Part shown: positions 26,204 through 34,415 of the stretch, piece by piece
Position numbering within the stretch: the first letter of the stretch is position 1
Layout of the letters: every line of letters begins with the position of its first letter
DNA from: Ruminococcus sp.
Lineage (GTDB): Bacteria; Bacillota; Clostridia; Oscillospirales; Ruminococcaceae
Assembly (NCBI GenBank): GCA_021199375.1
Contig: JAJQIB010000027.1
Coordinates: forward strand, 62,001-126,000
Length of the DNA: 64,000 nucleotides
Direction of reading: 5' to 3'
Notes under the pieces: generated by a model
The model's input: only the letters and a program-made list of their open reading frames with translations
Database searches by the model: none
Told to the model about the DNA's origin: nothing
Made by a program: the position numbers and the translations under genes

Positions 26204-26293
26204 AGAACAGAGCTGACACAAATTAGAGTTGACTTTTTACTCAAAATGTGATATTATTTATTTGATGAAGATTTATGAAAGGATGTTTTTACT

Positions 26294-26572
26294 TTGCGGT
26301 ATGGATATATGGATTTACCGAAATTCGAGTATTTTGATTTCGGAAATGAATGGAAGGGAAGCATATTGGGGGATTTTAATTACAAAATATCTCCAGAAAA
26401 TAAGGCAGAGCCGCCGGTAATCAGGATGAGCATATGGTATGGCGATAAATGCTTTGAGCTGTCCGAAATAGAAAAGGAATATACCGAGGACTTTTCTGAG
26501 CAGGGGTATAAAGCCTTGGTTGACCGTCTCTTAGCTGAGGTCGATGATTACAGAGATAGGGCTTACAGGTAA
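26294..26572 (+). CDS. Hypothetical 92-residue protein
   Basis: AAAGGA ten bases upstream of a TTG at 26294 supports this start; the product is acidic, rich in Tyr, Trp, Asp and Glu, and has no signal peptide or membrane segment. It begins RYGYMDLPKFEYFDFGNEW and ends in a charged helix. I do not recognise a family. It stands alone between rtcB and the next promoter. Confidence 0.55.
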   Translation: MRYGYMDLPKFEYFDFGNEWKGSILGDFNYKISPENKAEPPVIRMSIWYGDKCFELSEIEKEYTEDFSEQGYKALVDRLLAEVDDYRDRAYR

Positions 26573-26610
26573 CAGCACTTTTACAAAAAATTACGATAAG
26601 GATAAAGCCG

Positions 26611-26639
26611 TTGACACTAGGCGTTTAATGTGGTATAAT
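26611..26639 (+). promoter_or_regulatory. Promoter for the zinc-ribbon/SH3 gene
   Basis: TTGACA, 17 bases, TATAAT (26634-26639). Confidence 0.9.
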
Positions 26640-26679
26640 TGGCACAGATGCAAAAAGCATCGAAAGGAGCGGTATAGCG

Positions 26680-27564
26680 ATGATTTGTCCTAAGTGTGGA
26701 ATGGAAATTCCCGATAATTCGAGCGTCTGCACACTGTGCGGAGAAAGCTTACCTGTTGAGCAGGAGAATATTACTGAGGCTGATAATACACCTGAAATCG
26801 CACAAAAAAAGGAGCATGCATCAGGTATAAATGTTGGAATATACAAGCTGTTGTGCATCTGCATGGCACTTTGCCTTGTTGCAGGCTCCGTCGTTTGGGC
26901 GGTTATAATGCTAAGAGACCGAATCGACTCATCGTCAAGCAACTCTGAAGCAGTGGCTGTTGCTGTACAGGATGAGACTGAGGCTGAATCTACTGCTACG
27001 ACAACAACGACTACAGCGACTACAACTACGACCACTGTGACGACTACAGATCCATATAAGCAGACTGTTGAGCCTGATTTTGAGGACGATTATGGTACAA
27101 TGTACACTACCTCGGACAGCTTAGCAATAAGAATTGGTCCGGGATATGATTATGAAAAGCTTGAGACCTCAATTCCCTCCGGCACAGCTCTTGATGTGTT
27201 GGCAGAGCAGGAGGATGCAAAGTCGGGAGAAGCCTGGTGCTACATTAGCTATGAGGGCGAAAACGGCTGGGTGTGCAAAAGCTATCTTACTGACACCTCA
27301 CCGACAGTTACAGTTGTAGCTCCGGATGAGCTTTATACAGGCTCTGATAGAATGTGGGTAACGGTTATACGAGAGGGCGGAATAAAGCTATATTCAGGTC
27401 CTGATGAAAGCTATGACGTTATAACAGTACTTGATGAAGGCGAGGAGCTCAGAGAAGAGGGGTACAACTATCTTAGTGTAAAGTGGAAATATGTAAGCTA
27501 TGGAGAGCAGTATGGCTGGATAATTACATACGATGGTGATTGGCTTAATCCTACAATAGAATAG
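26680..27564 (+). CDS. Zinc-ribbon, membrane-anchored protein with two SH3-like domains
   Basis: The 294-residue protein starts with a zinc ribbon (CPKCG...CTLCG, residues 3-23), has one membrane helix at about 50-73, a Thr-rich linker near 105-124, then two bacterial SH3-like domains (about 130-208 and 222-294) with the usual LAIRIGPGYDY and IKLYSGPDESYDV openings and WCYISYEGENGWV. The ribbon would be inside and the SH3 domains outside, where they could bind peptidoglycan. It is followed by rex after 38 bases. Confidence 0.8.
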   Translation: MICPKCGMEIPDNSSVCTLCGESLPVEQENITEADNTPEIAQKKEHASGINVGIYKLLCICMALCLVAGSVVWAVIMLRDRIDSSSSNSEAVAVAVQDETEAESTATTTTTTATTTTTTVTTTDPYKQTVEPDFEDDYGTMYTTSDSLAIRIGPGYDYEKLETSIPSGTALDVLAEQEDAKSGEAWCYISYEGENGWVCKSYLTDTSPTVTVVAPDELYTGSDRMWVTVIREGGIKLYSGPDESYDVITVLDEGEELREEGYNYLSVKWKYVSYGEQYGWIITYDGDWLNPTIE

Positions 27565-27602
27565 GGCGGTCATTTCCGATTATTATTAAAAGAGGCGAGT
27601 AG

Positions 27603-28277
27603 ATGTCAAAAAATGGTTCGATTTCGAACTCGGTAATTAAGCGTTTGCCGAGGTATTACAGATTTTTAGGCGAGCTAAAAAAGCAGGGAGTCGAAAGAAT
27701 ATCATCCCGTGAGCTATCACAGCGCATGAAGCTTACTGCGTCACAGATACGTCAGGATTTAAACTGCTTCGGAGGCTTCGGTCAGCAGGGCTATGGATAT
27801 CACGTTGATGAGCTGCGTGACGAGATAGGAAAAATTTTAGGAGTTGACAGAGAATTTGGCACAATTTTAATTGGTGCGGGCAACCTTGGACGTGCTATTG
27901 CAAGGCATATAAACTTTGATACACGTGGCTGTAAGCTTATCGGTATTTTTGACGTGGATGATCAGCTTGTCGGAAGGCAGGTAGGAGATTTGCAAATTCG
28001 ACATACAGATGATATCCCTGAATTTTGTGCAGAAAATCATCCGCTTGCTGCTGTGCTTTGTATACCAAAGGAGGCTACTCAGAAGATTGCCGATACACTT
28101 GTAGTTATGGGAATAAAGGCATTTTGGAACTTTTCACATTATGACCTTTCGATTGGATATGACGATATAATAGTTGAGAATGTGCATTTGGGCGATAGCC
28201 TTCTTACTCTAACCTATGGCTTAAATGTGCTGACCTCCGGTGACGGTGAGGAGGATGACGACTATGTTGAAGAGTGA
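27603..28277 (+). CDS. rex: Redox-sensing transcriptional repressor Rex
   Basis: Rex senses the NADH/NAD+ ratio and represses fermentation genes. The 224-residue protein has an N-terminal winged helix (ISSRELSQRMKLTASQIRQDL, FGGFGQQGYGY) and a Rossmann domain (ILIGAGNLGRAIA near residue 92) ending in a domain-swap helix region. Length is typical (about 210). The C-terminus is extended by an acidic EEDDDYVEE tail that overlaps the next gene by 14 bases. A fermentative alcohol dehydrogenase lies nearby at 29924-31072, but I found no convincing Rex operator there. Confidence 0.95.
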   Translation: MSKNGSISNSVIKRLPRYYRFLGELKKQGVERISSRELSQRMKLTASQIRQDLNCFGGFGQQGYGYHVDELRDEIGKILGVDREFGTILIGAGNLGRAIARHINFDTRGCKLIGIFDVDDQLVGRQVGDLQIRHTDDIPEFCAENHPLAAVLCIPKEATQKIADTLVVMGIKAFWNFSHYDLSIGYDDIIVENVHLGDSLLTLTYGLNVLTSGDGEEDDDYVEE

Positions 28278-28770
28278 TCTTCCACGTGAAATTGAACGCA
28301 AATATCTGCTGTTAATGCCGAGTGATGAAGCAATTGAAGAGCTCAAGCCTATTTCTCGTGATGAAATCATCCAGACGTATCTTTTAACGGATGCAAGCGG
28401 TGCTGTAAGACGTGGTACGCCGAGTGACGGATACAGGTATTACTACACCGAAAAAACAGACGTTGCATTTGGTGAGCGAATTGAAATTGAGCGTGAGATA
28501 ACAGCTAATGAGTACAAGGATCTGCTTGGACAGGCTGATAAAAGCCGCTTGCCTATTGAAAAGCAAAGGATATGCTTTGACTACCTAGGACAGTTTTTCG
28601 AGCTTGATTTATACTCATTTAGCGATAAATATGCAACTCTTGAAATCGAGCTGGATGATATAAATCGTACAGTAACTCTTCCTGATTGTCTGAATGTAGT
28701 TGAGGATGTTACAGGAGATAAGCGATTTAGCAACTTTGCACTTTCACTTAACCAAAATTTCGAGATTTAA
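28264..28770 (+). CDS. CYTH domain protein
   Basis: CYTH proteins bind triphosphates in a beta tunnel; many bacterial ones are triphosphatases. This 168-residue protein has the signature EIERKYLL near residue 8 and alternating charged strands (RYYYTEKTDVAFGERIEIEREI region, LEIELDD) lining the tunnel. GGAGG precedes ATG 28264, inside the 3' end of rex. The two genes are coupled, and a terminator follows. The substrate cannot be inferred. Confidence 0.85.
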   Translation: MLKSDLPREIERKYLLLMPSDEAIEELKPISRDEIIQTYLLTDASGAVRRGTPSDGYRYYYTEKTDVAFGERIEIEREITANEYKDLLGQADKSRLPIEKQRICFDYLGQFFELDLYSFSDKYATLEIELDDINRTVTLPDCLNVVEDVTGDKRFSNFALSLNQNFEI

Positions 28771-28772
28771 AT

Positions 28773-28812
28773 AAAAAAAGGAGCAGCCTCTAAAGACTGC
28801 TCCAAATTTTTT
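28773..28812. terminator. Bidirectional terminator
   Basis: AAAAAAAGGAGCAG-loop-CTGCTCCAAATTTTTT serves the CYTH gene and the convergent gene at 28811. Confidence 0.85.
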
Positions 28813-29671
28813 AATAATCAATAGTTATTCCGCTAAGGTTGACCGATATACCCTTTGACGCAAACTCCATAGCCTTATTGTAAGCATCTATTGTGAGGCA
28901 TGCTCCGCTAAGGTTAACTCCTCCCTCAGCTCCATTACAACCAATGTCCTGATTTTCCACTGAAGCTTCATCGACAGATTTTTCAAGCTTACTGTATTCT
29001 TCAAGCTCGCAGGCAGGCATAATATTCATAACTGTTTGCTGAGCTATAAACATAAGCGTGAAAATCTCACAATCACCACTGTTAAAGTCAATTTCAAAAA
29101 CGCTGAACTGTCCGTTAGGCGTATTCACCTTTATTGACGGTGCAATTTTGCCAAGTGAGTAATTGTAACGCTCCTCCCAGTCGGACTGAGCAATTTTTTC
29201 ATCGTTTAAATCGGAAGCCGATACACGAGGCACTAGTACAAATGTTGCAACCTCGCCATATCCTCCCATAACTGCAAAACGGAAGGTGTAGTCGGTGTTT
29301 TTCTCAAGCTTCACGTCACGCTTGATCTGAGTCCACGTCCAGTTATGGTCGCCGATTTCAAAGGATTCAACGCTTTTGCCAAACGGATCACTAACAAAGA
29401 TTCTCTGCCCTGCACGGGATTCACACGTTTCATCAAATTTAAATTCTCTTGCGTTAAAGCTTATAATATTACTCATTGAAGATTCCTCCTTAAAATTTTC
29501 GGTCGGAACCTGAGTAGATGTCAGACGAATTTTTAATGGCTGAGCGCTCTGCTCATCACAATCGCCGACATACTCTGCCCGACCGTTTTTGATAAGCCCC
29601 CTAGCCCGTTTAGGATAGGTAAGCCCAATTTGCTCATTAAATTCGTCCAACACAATTACGTTTTTTGCCAT
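28811..29671 (-). CDS. Hypothetical protein with RRXRR-like N-terminal segment
   Basis: This protein of about 286 residues opens with VIVLDEFNEQIGLTYPKRA then RGLIKNGRAEYVGD. That short block resembles the N-terminal motif of RRXRR-type proteins, where (R/K)AR-LLK-GRA strings occur. The rest is predicted beta-rich (a sandwich with GDHNWTWTQI and DYTFRFAVMGGYG) and ends in a Gly/Ser/Asn segment. No signal peptide or membrane helix. GGGGAAG upstream selects ATG 29671. A consensus minus-strand promoter lies at 29750-29778. Function unknown. Confidence 0.6.
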   Translation of the reverse strand: MAKNVIVLDEFNEQIGLTYPKRARGLIKNGRAEYVGDCDEQSAQPLKIRLTSTQVPTENFKEESSMSNIISFNAREFKFDETCESRAGQRIFVSDPFGKSVESFEIGDHNWTWTQIKRDVKLEKNTDYTFRFAVMGGYGEVATFVLVPRVSASDLNDEKIAQSDWEERYNYSLGKIAPSIKVNTPNGQFSVFEIDFNSGDCEIFTLMFIAQQTVMNIMPACELEEYSKLEKSVDEASVENQDIGCNGAEGGVNLSGACLTIDAYNKAMEFASKGISVNLSGITIDY

Positions 29672-29749
29672 GGGTGTCTTCCCCTTTCGCATTGAAAAAA
29701 TATTAAGTTGTGCCGTTTTTTGTTATGGGTGCCGTCCCCTGTTAGATTT

Positions 29750-29778
29750 AGTATAGCATACTTTGTTTCGTTTGTCAA
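29750..29778 (-). promoter_or_regulatory. Promoter for the RRXRR-like gene
   Basis: Minus strand TTGACA, 17 bases, TATACT. Between promoter and gene a GGGTG(T/C)(C/no C)(T/G)TCCCCT phrase occurs twice (around 29673 and 29728), a short direct repeat of unknown meaning. Confidence 0.75.
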
Positions 29779-29842
29779 GCATTTTTAAAAAAAATCAGAA
29801 CCTAGAAAAGGATTAGCCTTCAATTTCTGGTTAGACTAAAAT

Positions 29843-29882
29843 AGTAAAAGAAAGCGACGAGACTTTTTTGGTCTCGCCGCTT
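29843..29882 (-). terminator. Terminator of fucO
   Basis: On the minus strand AGCGGCGAGAC-loop-GTCTCGTCGCT is followed by TTCTTTTAC. Confidence 0.75.
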
Positions 29883-29923
29883 CTTAGGAAGTGATATGTT
29901 AATATATGTATTAGAAATCAATA

Positions 29924-31072
29924 TTAGAATGCTGTTTTATAAAGCTCAAGAATCGACTCGACTGTGCAAGGTCTTGGATTTCCTCCTGTGCATACATCGT
30001 CGAATGCTGATTGTGCAAGTGCGGGAAGGTCTTCCTCCTTAACGCCTATTTCATGAAGCTTTTCCGGAATACCTACATCCTTTGAAAGCTGCTTTACAGC
30101 GCTTACTGCTGCTGCTCTGTATTCGTCCTGACTCATGCCCTCAGTGTCAACTCCCATAGCCTCGGCAATATACTTAAACTTATCACCTGTGCAGGGAGCA
30201 TTGTACTCCATAACATATGGAAGAAGTACTGCATTTGCTACGCCATGAGGAGTGTCATAAAATGCTCCGAGCGGATGTGCCATACCGTGAACAACGCCCA
30301 ATCCAACATTAGAGAAGCCCATACCTGCAATGTACTGACCGAGAGCCATATCCTCTCTGCCTTCAGGCTCGTTAGCAACTGCTTTTCTTAGCGAGCGTGA
30401 GATTATCTCAATTGCCTTTAGGTGCATCATGTCTGTAAGCTCCCATGCTCCAAGTGTGGTGTAGCCCTCAATTGCATGAGTAAGTGCGTCCATACCAGTT
30501 GAAGCTGTAAGACCCTTAGGCATTGATGACATCATATCGCTGTCGACAACTGCAACTACAGGAATATCGTGAGGATCTACGCATACAAACTTGCGCTTTT
30601 TCTCCTCATCTGTGATAACGTAGTTTACCGTAACCTCAGCCGCAGTACCTGCAGTTGTAGGAACAGCTATAATCGGCACACTCGGATTTTCGGTGTCAAC
30701 TGCACCCTCAAGCGAAACTACATCGTCAAACCTAGGGTTAGCAATAATAATTCCGATAGCCTTAGCAGTATCCATAGCTGAACCGCCGCCAATTGCGATG
30801 AGTGAATCAGCATCTGCTGCCTTAAAAGCTGCAATTCCGTTTTTAACTACACCTACAGTAGGGTTAGCCTTAACGTCTGAGAAAACCTCGTAAGGATGTC
30901 CAGCCTCATCAAGAAGCTTAGTAACCTTTTGTGTCACTCCAAATTTTACAAGGTCGGGGTCTGTAACTACAAGCGTTTTCTTAAATCCGCGCTTTTTAAC
31001 CTCTCCAACGATTTCACCGATTGCACCTGCTCCGAAATATGATGTTTCGTTGAGAATCATTCTGTTTGCCAT
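29924..31072 (-). CDS. fucO: Iron-containing alcohol dehydrogenase, lactaldehyde reductase type
   Basis: This group-III dehydrogenase probably reduces lactaldehyde or related aldehydes with NADH. The 382-residue protein has the NAD-binding GGGSAMDTAKAIG near residue 95, AVPTTAGTAAEVT near 137, and the metal ligands in DALTHAIEGYT, GVVHGMAHPLG and YDTPHGVANAVLLP, as in FucO. GAAAGGA before ATG 31072 fixes the start (31081 is an alternative). It has its own promoter and terminator. Rex is encoded 1.6 kb away and could regulate it. 1,3-propanediol or butanol dehydrogenase activity cannot be excluded. Confidence 0.9.
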   Translation of the reverse strand: MANRMILNETSYFGAGAIGEIVGEVKKRGFKKTLVVTDPDLVKFGVTQKVTKLLDEAGHPYEVFSDVKANPTVGVVKNGIAAFKAADADSLIAIGGGSAMDTAKAIGIIIANPRFDDVVSLEGAVDTENPSVPIIAVPTTAGTAAEVTVNYVITDEEKKRKFVCVDPHDIPVVAVVDSDMMSSMPKGLTASTGMDALTHAIEGYTTLGAWELTDMMHLKAIEIISRSLRKAVANEPEGREDMALGQYIAGMGFSNVGLGVVHGMAHPLGAFYDTPHGVANAVLLPYVMEYNAPCTGDKFKYIAEAMGVDTEGMSQDEYRAAAVSAVKQLSKDVGIPEKLHEIGVKEEDLPALAQSAFDDVCTGGNPRPCTVESILELYKTAF

Positions 31073-31142
31073 AAATATCAAGTCCTTTCACTTATCTTTT
31101 AACGTCAAAGAAAAGCATTCGCAATTTCTTGAGCTTGATAAA

Positions 31143-31171
31143 ATTATAACACACTTTTGTGAAAGATGCAA
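31143..31171 (-). promoter_or_regulatory. Promoter of fucO
   Basis: Minus strand TTGCAT, 17 bases, TATAAT. No clear Rex palindrome overlaps it. Confidence 0.7.
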
Positions 31172-31233
31172 GTATTTATTCCACATTTTCACGAAGTTTT
31201 AAATAAAATACACAAAATTTACACATGAAATGG

Positions 31234-32073
31234 TCAAGCCGTTTTGTAGCTTGCGCTGTTTGCATCCTGTAAGCTTTCACTTGATTCATCGCTTGAGCTT
31301 TTATCAAGCTCATCAGATAAAATTTTCGACAGCTGTTCTAGTGCTTCATCGCCCTCATAGGTTTTTCCATCTAATGTTATTTTCTCCAGCACAACATCGC
31401 CATAAGCATAGCCATCATAATCCATTGAAAACTCTGCATTAAAGCTGATTTTGTCAGCCTCATCGTACGAAGCATTTACAGTTATAACGCCATCATCCTT
31501 AGCAGCCTCCCATTCGCACAGCTCCTCATCAGAATTTTCGTTTCCAATATACTCCTCAAACAAATCGCCAATTGTTCCGTTATACATAGAAGCATTAGTG
31601 TCATCCTCAAATCCCGATATGTTAAAGATATAATTTTCCTGCACTTGATAAATCATATCATCCTCATCCATTAATGCTGCCGCTGTAAAGCCATTCGAAA
31701 AAAGCGCATATGCAAATAAGAAGATGAAAATAAGCTCGCTAAAGGATTTTTCACCGACAAGTTTTGCACGCTTGTGCATATAAAGCGGCGGAATGAATAT
31801 ATAAGCAGTGTTAAGCGTATCGGTATTTACATTGTTTTCATTTAAATATTTCTTGTCAAGTGCTAAAGCTATAAAGCAAGAGATTATCGCACATACCCAG
31901 ACGAGAATACCGAGTGCAAACGAGTTTGCGTAAATTTCAACAAAAAGACCGATAAGCGGTGAATATGCCGCATACCATACTCGTGAGTTACTTAAACGTC
32001 TAGCAGGCTTTGCTTGAGCGGGAGGGGGATTGTAGCCTTGCTGCATTTGTCCACTAAAATCAAATTCGTACAT
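31234..32073 (-). CDS. Hypothetical membrane protein with acidic C-terminal domain
   Basis: The 279-residue protein has a Pro/Gln-rich cytoplasmic start (PPPAQAKPARR), three to four membrane helices at about 33-52, 56-72, and 112-130 with a loop between, then a soluble acidic domain of about 140 residues rich in Asp, Glu, Ser and Tyr and a Ser/Asp tail. Related proteins in ruminococci often carry an N-terminal zinc ribbon; this one does not. A consensus promoter lies upstream, divergent from the YdjG-like cluster. Function unknown. Confidence 0.7.
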   Translation of the reverse strand: MYEFDFSGQMQQGYNPPPAQAKPARRLSNSRVWYAAYSPLIGLFVEIYANSFALGILVWVCAIISCFIALALDKKYLNENNVNTDTLNTAYIFIPPLYMHKRAKLVGEKSFSELIFIFLFAYALFSNGFTAAALMDEDDMIYQVQENYIFNISGFEDDTNASMYNGTIGDLFEEYIGNENSDEELCEWEAAKDDGVITVNASYDEADKISFNAEFSMDYDGYAYGDVVLEKITLDGKTYEGDEALEQLSKILSDELDKSSSDESSESLQDANSASYKTA

Positions 32074-32153
32074 TATATGCTGTCCTTTCTTTCTAAAATG
32101 GTTAAAAAATATAGATACTAGAAGCTAAATGATGATTCTTTTTTCACGACTTT

Positions 32154-32182
32154 ATTATATCACATTTTCGTTGATGAGTCAA
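32154..32182 (-). promoter_or_regulatory. Promoter of the 31234 gene
   Basis: Minus strand TTGACT, 17 bases, TATAAT; divergent from the promoter at 32208. Confidence 0.85.
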
Positions 32183-32207
32183 CCGGATTTTTGTTAGATA
32201 AAAACAG

Positions 32208-32236
32208 TTGACAAATATTCTTTTAAATGCTATAAT
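32208..32236 (+). promoter_or_regulatory. Promoter of the YdjG/H/I-like cluster
   Basis: TTGACA, 17 bases, TATAAT. The -35 elements of the two divergent promoters are 25 bases apart. Confidence 0.9.
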
Positions 32237-32305
32237 AAACTTGTCGAAAATGTTCGCCTAGAAACATTTTTGTCATAAAGCTCATTCATGAAAGAGGATG
32301 AAGTA

Positions 32306-32608
32306 ATGCTTAGTATTATAAAAAAGCTTATGCGTGAAACAGGACTAGCGCTTATATCTTATTCATTTTTGTTTTCGCCTATTTTGGCAAGTGCAGAGGG
32401 AATAAATACGGGTGCTGTAGTTTTAGGATTTCCCGTTGGTGCGGTCGTAACCGGAGTTGTGCTTGTGAGCATGAGCAAAACCAAAACTAAAGCCACAAAG
32501 GCTGATAAATACGTAAGTGGGCGTTTACAAGTACATCAAGCCAATGATGACTACATAAGAACCGAAACTAGCCGAGTTAAGATTAATCATGACAATAATC
32601 ACCGCTAA
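32306..32608 (+). CDS. Small membrane protein, first gene of YdjG/H/I-like cluster
   Basis: The 100-residue protein has two hydrophobic segments (about 10-30, ending near ASAEG, which could be a signal-peptide site; and 35-56, GAVVLGFPVGAVVTGVVLVS), then a basic Lys/Thr-rich tail. AGAGGA eight bases upstream selects ATG 32306. It is followed after 11 bases by the YdjG-like gene. It takes the position held by pspA in B. subtilis but is unrelated to PspA. Confidence 0.65.
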   Translation: MLSIIKKLMRETGLALISYSFLFSPILASAEGINTGAVVLGFPVGAVVTGVVLVSMSKTKTKATKADKYVSGRLQVHQANDDYIRTETSRVKINHDNNHR

Positions 32609-32619
32609 GGAGGACGAAA

Positions 32620-33705
32620 ATGGCTACTAACATTACATATAAGTGTCCGACCTGCGGAGCTGAGCTTTTTTGGAAGGCTGACAAAAATTTATTCGTCTGT
32701 GAGTATTGCGATGATAGCTTTACACTCGAGCAGCTTGAGCATGAAGGTCAGGGTGGCAAGATTGACGAAGAAAATGTAGAGCGTCACGAAGAACTTGATG
32801 AAGGCGAGTATACTAAGTCTAACGATGGTACTGTAGGCGATAATCTTGTAAAATATACCTGCTCTCACTGTGGAGCCGAGATTATAACCGATCGCTCTAC
32901 TGCCGCAACGGTATGTGTCTATTGTGGAAATGCTGTTATTATGGGCGAACAGGTGATTGACGACTTTGCCCCTGATTACGTTATACCATTTAAGATTGAC
33001 AAAAAGCGCGTTATGGAGGAGTTTCAAAGGTTTAGTAAAAAGCCTCTTACCCCAAAGGATTTTAACTGTGAGCGTGTTGTGGATAAGATGCAAGGGGTTT
33101 ATATTCCATTTTGGCTTTATAGTGGAAGATGTAACGGCAAGCTTAGCGCCGAAGGAATCAATGTGCATTCATGGAGAAGCGGTGATTATGAGTATACCGA
33201 GAGAAAGTATTATGCTGTCTTTCGTGATGGCACGGTAAATTTTGATAAGGTGCCGGTAGACGGCTCGTCTAAAACGGATAATGACGCCATGGATTCAATT
33301 GAGCCTTACGATTATTCAGAGATCAAGCCTTTTAATACAGCATATCTTTCAGGATTTTTGGCAGAGCGTTATGATGAGGATTCGGATAAATGCTTTGCTA
33401 GGGCAAGAGAACGTATTGAAACTACAACTAAGGATATGCTAAGAGAGAGCATGAGATACGACCTCGTTAAAGAAAGAGGATACGACAAAAAGATTAAGCT
33501 TACAGATGCCGAGTATGCGCTTTTGCCAACGTGGCTTTTGTATACTACATATAAGGATAAAAAGTACTTTTTTGCAATGAACGGACAGACAGGAAAATTT
33601 ATTGGAAACCTGCCGATTGACAAGCTAAGGCTCACGATTTTTTCTTTGCTTGGCGGAGTGGCAGGAAGCCTACTTGGTATTATCTGTTCGATGCTGTTTA
33701 TGTGA
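32620..33705 (+). CDS. ydjG: YdjG-like zinc-ribbon membrane protein
   Basis: The 361-residue protein has two tandem TFIIB-type zinc ribbons (CPTCG...CEYC at 9-30 and CSHCG...CVYCG at about 87-107), a domain with FAPDYVIPFKIDKKR and MQGVYIPFWLYSG, and one or two C-terminal membrane segments (FSLLGGVAGSLLGIICSMLF). This is the layout of B. subtilis YdjG, which with YdjH helps recruit PspA to stressed membranes. It overlaps the next gene (TGATG). No pspA is next to it. Confidence 0.8.
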   Translation: MATNITYKCPTCGAELFWKADKNLFVCEYCDDSFTLEQLEHEGQGGKIDEENVERHEELDEGEYTKSNDGTVGDNLVKYTCSHCGAEIITDRSTAATVCVYCGNAVIMGEQVIDDFAPDYVIPFKIDKKRVMEEFQRFSKKPLTPKDFNCERVVDKMQGVYIPFWLYSGRCNGKLSAEGINVHSWRSGDYEYTERKYYAVFRDGTVNFDKVPVDGSSKTDNDAMDSIEPYDYSEIKPFNTAYLSGFLAERYDEDSDKCFARARERIETTTKDMLRESMRYDLVKERGYDKKIKLTDAEYALLPTWLLYTTYKDKKYFFAMNGQTGKFIGNLPIDKLRLTIFSLLGGVAGSLLGIICSMLFM

Positions 33706-34397
33706 TGAGTACGACTAGTGTTATATTCGCTATAGTCGTTTTAGTGACGGTGCTTGTTGTAATAGGAGCGGTGTATGCTGCTGTAAGGGCAATAAGGGCT
33801 AAGCTTCATCAGGCATCACGACTCATTAGTCAGATTCAGGCTGTGACTGAAGAAGCTGCAAGCACACCTCGCACGATTTCGGGAAGCGAGGGACTTATGA
33901 AACAGCGAATTGAAAGGGATTTTCCTGAATTTAATGTAGATATAGCAAGACAAATTGTCATAGCGGCACTTCTCGCGTATTTTAACAGTCTCAACCAAAA
34001 GCGTTTGGACAGTAATTTAAAGGACTGCTCTACCTCGGCATTTATAAATGAGCTTGAGATAACTACACAGTCGTCAAGCGATAGCTTTGGATCTCCATTT
34101 GTACACAAGGCGGTAATTTCTGACTACCGAAAAGCAAGTGAAGAAGCGGTCATGACCTGGCAGGCGGCAGTTCAATATGCGTTTAATAATCGACCGATAG
34201 CACAGTACGTTTATGAAGTAAAGTACGTATATTTTTTGGCGGAAAATGCTGAAGGCGAAAATGTAAGCCTTGTATGTGAAAACTGTGGAGCAGAGATAAG
34301 CGTAACGGGTGCGAAAATTTGTGAATATTGTGGTGCAGAAATTAAAGCATCGGTTGAAAGAACCTGGAAAATCAATAAGATTATCAAAAAATCATAA
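33705..34397 (+). CDS. ydjH: YdjH-like membrane protein with zinc ribbon
   Basis: The roughly 230-residue protein has an N-terminal membrane helix (about 4-28), a soluble alpha/beta domain with GLMKQRIERDFPEFN and Tim44-like character, and a C-terminal zinc ribbon (CENCG...CEYCG, about residues 193-212). It overlaps ydjG by one base and precedes the SPFH gene, the B. subtilis ydjG-ydjH-ydjI order. It probably forms a membrane complex with its neighbours. Confidence 0.75.
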   Translation: MSTTSVIFAIVVLVTVLVVIGAVYAAVRAIRAKLHQASRLISQIQAVTEEAASTPRTISGSEGLMKQRIERDFPEFNVDIARQIVIAALLAYFNSLNQKRLDSNLKDCSTSAFINELEITTQSSSDSFGSPFVHKAVISDYRKASEEAVMTWQAAVQYAFNNRPIAQYVYEVKYVYFLAENAEGENVSLVCENCGAEISVTGAKICEYCGAEIKASVERTWKINKIIKKS

Positions 34398-34415
34398 TAG
34401 AAGGGATTTGTAGCA

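Noticed and set aside
26625..27035. Minus-strand Val-rich frame
   Set aside because: It is the antisense of the Thr-rich linker of the zinc-ribbon/SH3 protein.
31073..31233. Rex operator upstream of fucO
   Set aside because: No TTGTTAA-N4-TTAACAA-like palindrome was found; only a TTGTGAAA half-site inside the promoter spacer.
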